Origin: Litsea cubeba
Taxonomy: Eukaryota > Streptophyta > Magnoliopsida > Laurales > Lauraceae
Direction: 5' to 3'
Length of the DNA: 64,000 nt
Assembly (NCBI GenBank): GCA_012931725.1
Contig: CM022948.1
Coordinates: 49,688,668 to 49,752,667 of the forward strand
Below are positions 55,291-64,000 of the stretch, piece by piece. The notes under the pieces are model-generated. The model did not search any database. It had not been told where the DNA came from and saw nothing but the letters and a program-made list of their open reading frames with translations. Within the stretch, counting starts at the first letter, position 1. Each line of letters opens with the position of its first letter. The position numbers and the translations under genes are program-made.

Positions 55291-55309
55291 CGTGATGTTA
55301 GGGCCCTCT

Positions 55310-57673
55310 TCTTCCCATTGCTGCTTTGCACTAGAGAAGAGAACGCTGCAGGAGGGATTTGTCTGAGAAGAGAAGTGCTACCGAAATTGAGCCTCCGTCA
55401 GTTTGAACCTCAGTTTCGTCTTCGTAAGTTCTTTCTCCTTTGCCTTCTTCCGCGGGCTTAGGGTTCCTTCTGCTTCTAGCCTCTGTTTCGGTAGAAATTG
55501 GTATCTACAGTCACTGGGTAGAGAACGAAGCAGCGATTGAGGGACTTAGGTTAGTATATAAAATCCTTACCGACGTCCATGTCAGGGCGGCTGATCCCAA
55601 CGGTATCAACCTCCGTGATTTTTCGGGAGGCTGGATGCCTTTCCCGCCGGTGGTTGTAATTGAAGGTGGGGTTCGTTTTCCCCTTCATCCTCTCCTGAGG
55701 AGGTGTCTCAGCCAGTGGTGCCTCTGCCCCTGCCAGCTGTTGCCCAATATCTTCAAGATCATAATGGGCACAGCCAAGCTTAATGAGGTCCTAGGCATTG
55801 ACCTCGGCGCCTTCGACATCGAGGACATCTATGACATATGCACGTCTGGAGATGCCTATTATCTCCGGGCTAAGCCGCACCAAGAAGGCTTTGTCCGCTA
55901 CCTGGAAGACTCGAGTAAGTACGCTGGGGACGATCTCCTATACGTCTTGGGTAACTGGGAATTCGGTGTGACCGAGCTTACAGGATTCCCCGCCACTTCG
56001 GGACTGTTCCAAGTAAATACCGTCTCTTTACTTTTGTATATATTTCATATGCCTTTTTCCTTTCTGTCTTGCCGAACTGATGTTTCTGCTTGCTGCGCAG
56101 CTGCTAAGGAGAGGAGGCAGGCTGCCCAACACATCTGGGTGAGGAATGAAGCTTGGCTTCAAAAGGTCAAAAGGTACAACGGTCACGAAGGTAGAGCGGC
56201 TTGGTCGCTGTTGGGGTACAAGCTGAAGTACCGTGGTTACATCAAGGGTACAACCGAGTCGTTCTGAGAAGGAAGTCCGAAAGGAGCCAAGCCCCGGGCC
56301 GGGAGAGAACAGGCTGCTTCCAGAGCTAGGGCTGAAAGGGAAGGGCCCTCGCGGGTTGTGGTTGACACCGATCGCAGGGCCGCATCCGGCGCTGAGGCTT
56401 CTACATCTGGGTCGAGGTTACGCGAGGCCCCCTTAAAGAGGAAAAGGCTGCGTCAGGCAATTCAGTCCCCTTTGCCGAGCTTGGAGATGCGGCGCGCCAG
56501 GCGTCTGTCGTTCGAGGACATCGATGCTTTAGCGCTTGGTGCCGACGACTCTTGAGCTCCCCAGGTGCCTCCAAACCCGGATTTCATCGAGATCCCTCCC
56601 CTGGGGTCTTCGATGTCTCTCCCGCGGCTGCAGCAAAGGCCCCTACCTTCGAGTCCATCTCTTTCCAGCCTGCTAGATCGGAGGCTCGGTCGCCCCCAGC
56701 AGAAACCAGGTGGAAAGAAGATCGGTTGAAGAAAAGGCCAAGAGTCAAAGAGGGTTCCAGCTCGGCTGCAGCGTTGCCATGTGCCAGGCCAAGTCCTTGA
56801 AAGCCGAGCTTCTTTTTGAACCGAGGAGACCGATGACGAGGGAAGATCGTATCCTCCGAAAGGTCGACCCCCTTATTCTGGAGGCACTCGGGCGGGCCTG
56901 CGCCCTGCCTCAAGATATGGCTCAGCTAGAGGGGTATAGCGACCCGAAGCTGATACTGTCGCTGCTGCAGTCGTGCTTCGCGGTGAGTTCATTCAAGCCT
57001 TTAAACTTTTTGCCAAGTTTTTTAGTTTCGGCAACTATTCTGATTTACTTTCTGAATACCTTGTTTCTTTGACAGACGGTGCATAAGTCTCTGGTCGTAG
57101 CTGATAGGCTCAATAAGCACAGCCCCGAGATCGTCGAGCTGAACGCGGAGAAGAGCGGTGTCGAGGAAGCCCTGGTTGCCGTTACTCAGAAATTGATGAA
57201 TGCTGAATAAGAATTCAAAGCGGGGCTTGAGCAGGCGAGGGGTGAGATAGAGGCCGAAAAAAGAAAGGTGGCTGAGCTCGAGGCCTCTCTGGAGAGGCTG
57301 AAGGATGACTTCGAGGCCAAGCTCCAGGCTGAATAAAAAAGGGCAGATGAGGCCGAGGCTAAACTCGACTCAGAGTGTGATGCTGTCATTGAGGACACCA
57401 AAGCGCAAGTGACGGCTCACTATAAGGCAAGGGGTTCTTGTGGTGAGGGATAAAGCCTGGGCGAAGGGATGGTGTTCCGCTCTAAAGGAGGCGGGGATTT
57501 CGGTAGGCCATCCGTCCTTCAGGGATCCGCCCCGATACCCAACTCCAGTGCCGAACCCTGCCCCTCCTGTCATTGTCCCTGCTGGTGAGGCGGCTGCCGA
57601 AGAATCAAACGCTGATCAGACTGGGATCAACATCAACGCCGCTGCCACTCCTCATACCTCTGATCCTGCGTGA
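55310..57673 (+). pseudogene. Antisense ORF of Tat B: 'putative gypsy type transposon' family protein with coiled coil, broken
   Basis: Model: leader exon ~55310-55426; intron to a TAG near 55493; exon 2 to 56012 (SHWVENEAAIEGLRLVYKIL ... GGVRFPLHPLLRRCLSQW ... QLLPNIFKIIMG), donor CAA|GTAAAT; exon 3 from about 56109 (ERRQAAQHIWVRNEAWLQKV) to 56982, donor GCG|GTGAGT; exon 4 from 57076 (TVHKSLVVADRLNKHSPEIV then a Lys/Glu/Ala-rich coiled coil). The RFPLHP..L....L.P.QL.PN block fits the PF04195-type domain found in retrotransposon-linked plant genes. Breaks: frameshifts near 56240-56330 and 56560-56800, TAA at 57208-57210 and 57334-57336. No in-frame ATG was found for exon 2; the first codon of the open frame at 55440 is TTG. 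Role unknown. Confidence 0.75.
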
Positions 57674-58080
57674 CCTCGGGCCGGTCCTGACGGTTCTGCT
57701 CATGGAGATTTTTAATTGCCTTCGTTTTTGATGTATTTTTCTTGTTCTTGCTTTTCATTTGTACCCCTTGGTTGCTTTATGTAATGAATGGAGATTCAAT
57801 ACAATTGAAAATTTCTTTGGCTAATATCGGGATCACTTTCCTTGTCATGCATGTTTTTTCTTTTCAAATATTTTGCATAAGTATGTGAGCCCGGCTTAGC
57901 GAATCTGATTTGCATGCCTCGAACATATGAGTATATATTGCCACTCAGTTTACTGACCAGGCTTGGACAGAAGCAACTGGGATTAATTAGAACTCGGTAG
58001 GGATAGGTGCCGAGCTGCCCCCAGGCTGGTCTCGGATCACAACATGAGGATCACTGCCTCATCGCTAGAAATGAAGTGGG
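57674..58080. other. 3' region of the antisense gene
   Basis: T-rich 3'UTR-like sequence (57710-57800) with AATGAATGG and AATACAATTG, then a passage leading into the repeat array. No other feature. Confidence 0.5.
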
Positions 58081-59640
58081 CGTGCTGGCAACCTGGCATG
58101 AATGCCGAGGTGCTCACATAGCACGAAATGGAGAAGATCCATTGGCTCGTCGCCAGGGGCGCGCCGGCAACTCGGCATGAGTGCCGAGGTGCTCACATAG
58201 CACGAAATGGAGAAGACCCACTGGCTCGTCGCCAGGGGCGCGCCGGCAACCTGGCATGAGTGCCGAGGTGCTCACATAGCACGAAATGGAGAAGACCCAC
58301 TGGCTCGTCGCTAGGGGCGCGCCGGCAACCTGGCATGAGTGCCGAGGTGCTCACATAGCACGAAATGGAGAAGACCCACTGGCTCGTCGCTAGGGGCGTG
58401 CCGGCAACCTGGCATGAGTGCCGAGGTGCTCACATAGCACGAAATGGAGAAGACCCACTGGCTCATCGCCAGGGACGTGCCGGCAACCTAGCATGAGTGC
58501 CGAGGTGCTCACATAGCACGAAATGGAGAAGACCCACTGGCTCGTCGCTAGGGGCGTGCCGGCAACCTAGCATGAGTGCCGAAGTGCTCACATAGCACGA
58601 AATGGAGAAGACCCACTGGCTCGTCGCTAGGGACGCGCTGGCAACCTGGCATGAGTGCCGAGGTGCTCACATATAGCACGAAATGGAGAAGACCCACTGG
58701 CTCGTCGCGAGGGGCGCGCCGGCAACCTGGCATGAGTGCCGAGGTGCTCACATAGCACGAAATGGAGAAGACCCACTGGCTCATCGCCAGGGATGCACCG
58801 GCAACCTAGCATGAGTGCCGAGGTGCTCACATAGCACGAAATGGAGAAGACCCACTGGCTCGTCGCCAGGGGCGCGCCAGCAACCTGGCATGAGTGCCGA
58901 GGTGCTCACATAGCACGAAATGGAGAAGACCCACTGGCTCATCGCCAGGGACGCACCGGCAACCTAGCATGAGTGCCGAGGTGCTCACATAGCACGAAAT
59001 GGAGAAGACCCATTGGCTCGTCGCCAGGGGCGCGCCGGCAACCTGGCATGAGTGCCGAGGTGCTCACATAGCACGAAATGGAGAAGACCCACTGGCTCGT
59101 CGCTAGGGGCGTGCCGGCAACCTGGCATGAGTGTCGAGGTGCTCACATAGTACGAAATGGAGAAGACCCACTGGCTCATCGCCAGGGACGTACCGGCAAC
59201 CTAGCATGAGTGCCGAGGTGCTCACATAGCACGAAATGGAGAAGACCCACTGGCTCGTCGCTAGGGGCGTGCCGGCAACCTAGCATGAGTGCCGAAGTGC
59301 TCACATAGCACGAAATGGAGAAGACCCACTGGCTCGTCGCTAGGGGCGCGCTGGCAACCTGGCATGAGTGCCGAGGTGCTCACATATAGCACGAAATGGA
59401 GAAGACCCACTGGCTCGTCGCGAGGGGCGCGCCGGCAACTTGGCATGAGTGCCGAGGTGCTCACATAGCACGAAATGGAGAAGACCCACTGGCTCATCGC
59501 TAGGGACGCACCGGCAACCTAGCATGAGTGTCGAGGTGCTCACATAGCACGCAATGGAGAAGACCCACTGGCTCGTCGCCAGGGGCGCGCCGTCAACCTG
59601 GCATGAGTGCCGAGGTGCTCACATAGCACGAAATGGAGAT
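58081..59640. repeat. 79-bp tandem repeat array (about 20 copies)
   Basis: Unit: CACTGGCTCGTCGCCAGGGG, CGCGCCGGCAACCTGGCATG, AGTGCCGAGGTGCTCACATA, GCACGAAATGGAGAAGACC. Variants: CGCC/CGCT/CGCG before AGGGG, GGCGCGCC/GACGCACC/GGCGTGCC, CCTGG/CCTAG, and a 2-base insertion (ATATAG) at 58671 and 59384. Because 79 is not a multiple of 3, frames through it repeat only every three units; they are not genes. The array lies between pol and the antisense gene, where Tat elements typically have tandem repeats. Confidence 0.97.
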
Positions 59641-59759
59641 CCGAAACGTATAGTCCCTTGGGAGCTGTTGGCGAGTTCTATGTTCTGGAGAGAATTGAGG
59701 GAGATAAGGAATAGAGTGCTTTTATTTTCTTCAAAAATCAATTACAATTCAGAAATAGA

Positions 59760-60840
59760 ACTTCTTGAGGTGCGTCGCGTCCACGGTCGTGGCAATTGTT
59801 TACCATCCATGTTCTCAAGTTTGTAAGCTGATCGACCGCAGACCGAGGTGACCTTGAACGGTCCGTGCCAGTTTGGCGCCAACTTGTCGTGGTTCGGATC
59901 TTTGCCATGCGGGAGGGACTTCTTCGAGACGAGCTCCCCGACTGAGAATTTCCTCTCCCTGACTCTTTAGTTGTAGCCCTTGGCCAACTGCTGCTGATAG
60001 GCAGCTAGACCGATGGCCGCTGCTTCTCTGCGCTTTTCAGCTAGGTCTAACTCGCGAGTCAAGTTCATGTCCTTATGGCCTTGGTCGAAGAGTTTCGATC
60101 TCAAGGTTGGGAGACCGACCTCAAGCGGGATCACGGCTTCCATACCATAGGCGAGAGAGAAAGGCGTTGCCGAGGTGGAGCGTCTTGGTGTCGTCCTGTA
60201 TGCCCACAGGACGCTCGGCAGTTTTTCCACCCATCTTCCTTTGGCTCGATCGGGCCTCTTCTTGAGTCCGTCGAGCACCACCTTGTTGGAGATCTCAGCT
60301 TGACCGTTGCTTTGGGAGTATGCTAGGGTGGAGTAATGATTTCTGATGCCGAGCCCCTGGCAGAAGGTTTTGAAGAGGTTGGAATCGAACTGAGTCCCGT
60401 TGTTTGAGATCAAGGTCCGTGGAATTCCGAACCTTATGACGATGTTTCTCCAGACGAAGTTCTTTGAATCATGCTCGGTGATGGAGGATAGTGCTTCTGC
60501 CTCTATCCACTTGGTGAAATAGTCAGTGGCTACTATCAGCCACCTCTTGTTCCCTGGAGCTCGATGGAGAGGTCCTACGATGTCCAGTCCCCCTTTGGGC
60601 GAAAGGCCATGGACTGGATAGTGGACTCAGATCTTGAGCTAGCTGGTGGAGGGTGTGTGAGAATTCCTGGCATTTCTCGTACTTCTGGGCGTATTCTGCA
60701 CGTCTGTCTGCATGTACGGCCACCAGTACCCCTGACTGATAGCCCGGTATGCCAGTGACCGTCCACCGACATGACTTCCGCAGATTCCTTCATGTATTTT
60801 GTATATGAAGTCGTCGACCTTGTCGGGGTGGACACACTGA
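59760..60840 (-). pseudogene. Tat B integrase
   Basis: Zinc domain: HEGICGSHVGGRSLAYRAIS and GYWWPYMQTDVQ. Catalytic core: (60400-60560) leading to LISNNGTQFDSNLFKTFCQG, where the family has SDNG, i.e. the second catalytic Asp is replaced by Asn (one G-to-A change); then YSQSNGQAEISNKV with the Glu, and WVEKLPSVLWAYRTTPRRST. C-terminal part FSVGELVSKKSLPH ... KLAPNWHGPFKV to about 59800. Frame changes near 60660-60720 and a stop at about 59967. Confidence 0.9.
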
Positions 60841-61480
60841 AGGTAGGGGCCGATGAAGGACTTCCTGTAGAGCTTGCCTTGTGGGCTCAACCAAAACCGA
60901 GCTGCTTTGAGCCTGATTCGACGCGCTTCGTTCTTGTCTTCGGGGAGCTGGTCATCTTTAAGGAGGGTGATGATTTCATCCATCCAGCTCGGATCGAGGT
61001 CAACGCATAGAATTTGCCGAGGTGGGGGAAGCTCCATGCTCGGTGTATCCAGCGATCCTACTTCGACAATCCTATTCCGCCCGGCATCAACCATTGAAGC
61101 TAGGCTGGCGAGGGCATCGACATGAGAGTTGGAGTCTCTACCTATCCACTTGACTTCGGCTTTTTGGAACTACGAGAAAAGCTTTTTCGCGTACGCTAAA
61201 TAGGATGCCATCCTGTCGTCACGAGCTTGGTAGTCTCCAGTCAGCTGGCTTGTTACCAACTATGAATCACTGAAAATTGCCAGCTGTTGAGCTCCTAGGA
61301 TTTTAACGCTATTCAGCCCGGCTATTAGGGCCTCGTACTCTGCTTCGTTATTGGATGCTTTGAAATCAAGGGTGAGGGCTTACTCGATAACCAATCCTTC
61401 TGGAGATTGAAGAACTACGCCGGCGCCAGCCCTCTTGGAGGTGGAGGATCCATCAACGAAGACCTTCCAAGCGGAAGCAA
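60841..61480 (-). pseudogene. Tat B second RNase H (archaeal-type, aRH) and connection
   Basis: VFVDGSSTSKRAGAGVVLQS PEG, then (after a stop at 61380) LDFKASNNEAEYEALIAGL, IFSDS and SNSHVDALASLASM. VDGSS...GAG.VL..P.G and NNEAEYEAL are typical of the extra archaeal-like RNase H seen in Tat elements. Its active-site order D-E-D-D is visible. Stops at 61380 and near 61258 and 61170. Confidence 0.88.
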
Positions 61481-62126
61481 GGAATCGGTTCCAGGCCCGC
61501 TCTTCTTCTGTCTCTGTGACTTCATCCTCATGCCTCCTGCCCCCCAGTTCGGTGCCGAGCGGGGTTGGTGCCGAACTTGGAGAGGCGAGCTCGATGATGA
61601 AATCTGCTAGAACTTGAGCTTTGACCGCCATTCTAGGTTGATACTTGATATCGCATTTCCCTAGTTCGACGGCCCACTTCGAGATTCGGCAGGAGAAGTC
61701 GGCTTTTTTGAAGACCGCTCTGAGTGGATGTTCCGTCACAATCACGATCGAGAAGGCTTGGAAATAGTGGGAGAGCTTGCGAGAAGCACTAACGAGTGCC
61801 AACACAAGCTTCTCCATTGGTAGTTACCTGGTCTCGGTGTCAAGCATGATCTTGCTCATGTAGTAGATCGGCATTTGTTGCTTATCATCCTCTCTAATGA
61901 GGACCGAGCTGACCACATGATCCGAGACCGCGAGGTAGAGGTAGAGCACCTCTCCCTGTTTCGGAGTCGAGAGCAGGGGAAGTGAGGAGAGATAGGCTTT
62001 GAGCCTTTGTAGTGCTTCGTCGCACTCCGGTGTCCAATGGAATTTCAGATTTTTCTTGAGGAGTTGAAAGAAAGGCCTACATTTATCTGAGGATTTGCTG
62101 ACGAAGCGATTGAGTGCGGCAGCCAT
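61481..62126 (-). pseudogene. Tat B RNase H (normal retroviral position) and connection domain
   Basis: FHWTPECDEALQRLKAYLSS, LYLYLAVSDHVVSSVLIRED, PIYYMSKIMLDTETR(stop)LPMEKL, ALVSASRKLSHYFQAFSIVI and VLADFIIELA. The usual catalytic residues of this first RNase H are degenerate, as is general for Tat elements, where the second RNase H is thought to have taken over. Confidence 0.88.
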
Positions 62127-62940
62127 GCCGGTGAGCTTCTGAACCTACTTTGCGGTTGTTGGACTTTGTACTCCAAGGATTGCCGTGATCTGATTTGGAT
62201 TGGCTTCAATTCTTCTTCTAGTGACCAGGCTTCCAAGGAATTTACCGGAGCCGACGCCGAATGCACATTTGGAGGCGTTGAGCTTGAGCATGAACCTCCT
62301 AAGGATGTCGAACACTTGACTCAGGTCGGCCAAGTGGTCGTGGGACTGCTTGGACTTGACGACCAAGTCGTCAATGTAGACCTCCACCGTCTTACCGAGC
62401 TAGGCCTGGAACATCTTCGTGACTAACATTTGGTAGGTGGCCCCTGCGTTTTTTAGCCCAAAGGGCATGACTTTGTAATAGTAAATGCCTCTGGGCGTTA
62501 TGAACGCAGTATTTTCTTCGTTAGGTCCATACATCGGTATTTGGTGGTAGCCTCGGTAAGCATCGGGGAAGCTCATTCTGTCGTGGCCAGCAGTGGCGTC
62601 GATCAACTGATCGATTTTGGGGAGTGAGAGCTGTCTTTGGGACAGGCCTTGTTCAGGTCAGTGAAATCGACACAGACTCTCCACTTCCCAGTTTTCTTTT
62701 TGACGACCACTGTATTCGCCAGCCACCTCAGATACTTGACCTCCCTGATCGCCTCCACCTCTAGCAGCTTCCCGACCTCTTCGGCTACTGATTCTGACTG
62801 TGGTACCCCCGTCCTGCGTGCCTTCTGCATCACTGGTTTGTGCTGAGGGTCCACGCTAAGCCTGTGGCACATGTCCTCGGGGTCAATGCCGGGCATCTCG
62901 TAGGGGGTCCAAGCGAAGACCTCCTTGTTCCTGAATAGGA
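62127..62940 (-). pseudogene. Tat B reverse transcriptase
   Basis: VKYLRWLANTVVVKKKTGKW RVCVDFTDLNKACPKDS, then after a one-base shift near 62605-62640 IDATAGHDRMSFPDAYRGYH, KVMPFGLKNAGATYQ and VEVYIDDLVVKSK with an intact catalytic YIDD. Stops at 62400 (QA(stop)LGK) and 62145 (AK(stop)VQ). Confidence 0.93.
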
Positions 62941-62950
62941 AACTGATGAG

Positions 62951-63369
62951 TTAGGCCTGCTCCGTCTCGACAAGATGACTGCCAATTAAGAAGTGGCGCT
63001 CGGGGTCAGTGGGATCGAGCCTAACCTCGGTCAAATCCTCGACGCTTTTCTTCTCGGGATTGCGGCCGACCTTATCAAGCTCGTCTTCCAGTTCAGCCAT
63101 ATTTACTTGCTGCGACTCCTTTTCTCCGGACGCGACGGCCATTAGATATTGCTTGGCCGCCTGCTGGTCGCCCCTGATAGTGACCACCTTTATTCCACCG
63201 TTCTTGTCCTCTAAGGGGAATTTGAGTTTCTGGTGGTGGGTGGAAGGTATTGCTTCCATGATGTGCAGCCATTTACTCCCCATTATGGCATTATAGGGAG
63301 ACGGCGCGTCTACCATAAGAAAGTCAGAAGTTTTGGAGGCGCCTTCAACTTGGACTGTGAGGGAGATAT
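62951..63369 (-). pseudogene. Tat B protease, N-terminal part removed by insertion
   Basis: ISLTVQVEGASKTSDFLMVD APSPYNAIMGSKWLH corresponds to the distal half of the Ty3/gypsy protease (PSPYN.I.G..W). The DTG/DSG active site should lie just upstream but the copia LTR starts at 63370. The frame appears to run on into the LTR by chance. Confidence 0.88.
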
Positions 63370-64000
63370 TGTTGGAAATAGGGTGGGCCTCTAGGATAGG
63401 TTTCAAAAAACTTTTGACCCACTTGACACATGGATCAACTATCCAGAAGGCTATAAAACCCAATCCAAGATCTATATCCTCAATCTCAGCCATCATGATC
63501 AGTAAATACAATCTATCTAGAAGATAGAAACAGCAATTAATAAGCATCCATAATAATCTACAACATGCAAGGAAGTAGATTATACCTTTGGAGCTCGGTT
63601 GTGTTCTAATGGAGAAGTTGCGTCTTTCTTTGATGATGAAACGCTTTCACTAATCAAATAGGAATCTCGAAGACCTCTTGATCTTCCACGCTATGACCCG
63701 TATCAGATTCTCCTTTTTCTCAAGAAGATGGTGGGATCTCCAAGAGAAAACTACTAGGAACTCTAGGGAGGAACTAGAAAGAGAACTAGAAGAAGGAGAG
63801 GAGAAAGAACTCGTGCAACTTTTGCACTAGAGAGGGCTGGGCGTGAATCCCTGGGTATAGAGCATACATAGGACGTCCAGCTCTCCTCTCCTCTATTTAT
63901 AGCTTTTGCAAGCCTCACTTACGAATTTCCATTAGAAGTCTTACTTCCAAAAATTAGCAACTATCTCTTCTCAATTAAAATAGAAGTCTTACTTCCACAA
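63370..64000 (-). repeat. LTR of a Ty1/copia-type element inserted in Tat B (runs off the window)
   Basis: Plus strand starts TGTTGGAAATAGGGTGGGCC exactly where the protease reading stops. A TATA box on the minus strand (TATAAATAG, 63901-63893) followed by GAGGAGAGGAGAG and a leader shows the LTR points left, so 63370 is its 3' end (TATTTCCAACA). GATAT (63365-63369) would be the target site. Whether it is a solo LTR or part of a full element cannot be seen. Confidence 0.75.

Larger units (their letters stand above)
54031..63369 (-). mobile_element. Tat B: Tat-lineage Ty3/gypsy retrotransposon (3' LTR to protease)
   Basis: Minus-strand order from the right: protease, RT, RNase H, second RNase H, integrase, 79-bp repeat array, antisense spliced ORF, PPT, 3' LTR. 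A second RNase H of archaeal type after the normal one, repeats, and an antisense ORF before the 3' LTR are together diagnostic of the Tat lineage. Gag and the 5' LTR would lie right of 63370 but are displaced by a copia-type LTR. Numerous in-frame stops show it is dead. Confidence 0.9.

Noticed and set aside
58548..59543. Minus-strand frames of 64-78 residues with repeated EPVGLLHFVL-like peptides
   Set aside because: They are translations of the 79-bp array; three units are needed to restore the frame and no start, splice site or known peptide supports them.
58081..59640. CRISPR-like regular repeat array
   Set aside because: Units are 79 bp head to tail without unique spacers, in a plant retrotransposon.

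Overview
This is a window of flowering-plant nuclear DNA that is made almost entirely of nested transposable elements around one intact-looking host gene. The plant call rests on a ZF-HD homeobox gene, fragments of ABI5-binding/NINJA-like, dormancy-associated (DRM1/ARP1) and topoisomerase I genes, and plant lineages of Ty3/gypsy, Ty1/copia, L1 LINE, MULE, CACTA, hAT and PIF/Harbinger elements. The species cannot be told from the sequence. No tRNA, rRNA, CRISPR array or organelle gene was seen.

Layout, left half. 1-~5665 is the 3' part of a plus-strand Tat-like Ty3/gypsy element (Tat A): an antisense plant-mobile-domain ORF, repeat-rich spacer, polypurine tract and a long 3' LTR. 5666-10149 holds scraps of host genes (one P-type ATPase exon; three exons of a broken topoisomerase I gene with introns) and ends in a CACTA terminus, so this may be a CACTA element with captured gene pieces. 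That CACTA end sits inside the integrase of a minus-strand Ty1/copia element (10150-~12154), whose 5' LTR abuts a fragment of an AFP/NINJA-type gene. AT-rich repeats, a 361-bp hAT MITE (14688-15048) and a 2991-bp solo chromovirus-type LTR (15113-18103) follow, then a DRM1/ARP1 fragment. An L1 LINE relic (~19590-20063 and 28111-28854) is split by an 8029-bp MULE (20073-28101) with long TIRs, a 9-bp target duplication and a decayed MURA-type transposase gene.

Layout, right half. A second L1 relic (minus strand, ~29640-30485 and 40966-42888) is split by a complete but dead Tekay-like chromovirus (30486-40965; two ~2.8-kb LTRs, TSD GTAGC, Met-tRNA primer site, PPT, gag, protease, RT, RNase H, integrase, chromodomain). 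After a candidate hAT element and a Harbinger-type MITE comes the ZF-HD homeobox gene (ATG at 49317, 213 residues) with three G-boxes upstream. 51838-54030 is a related MITE containing a 1078-bp hAT element. From about 54030 to 63369 lies a minus-strand Tat-like element (Tat B): 3' LTR, PPT, a spliced antisense ORF with its own TATA box, about 20 tandem 79-bp repeats, and decayed integrase, a second (archaeal-type) RNase H, RNase H, RT and protease. Its protease is cut by a copia-type LTR that runs off the right edge.

The most interesting system is the Tat architecture: two independent elements each carry, in the same place between pol and the 3' LTR, an intron-containing gene on the opposite strand, but from different domain families. 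Other points of interest are gene fragments in the presumed CACTA element, palindrome arrays in the MULE, clusters of CG-rich palindromes in three retroelements, and a higher-order duplication inside the 79-bp array. Element families and domains were identified by recognising motifs; no database search was run. Boundaries given with TSDs are precise; those marked approximate are not.
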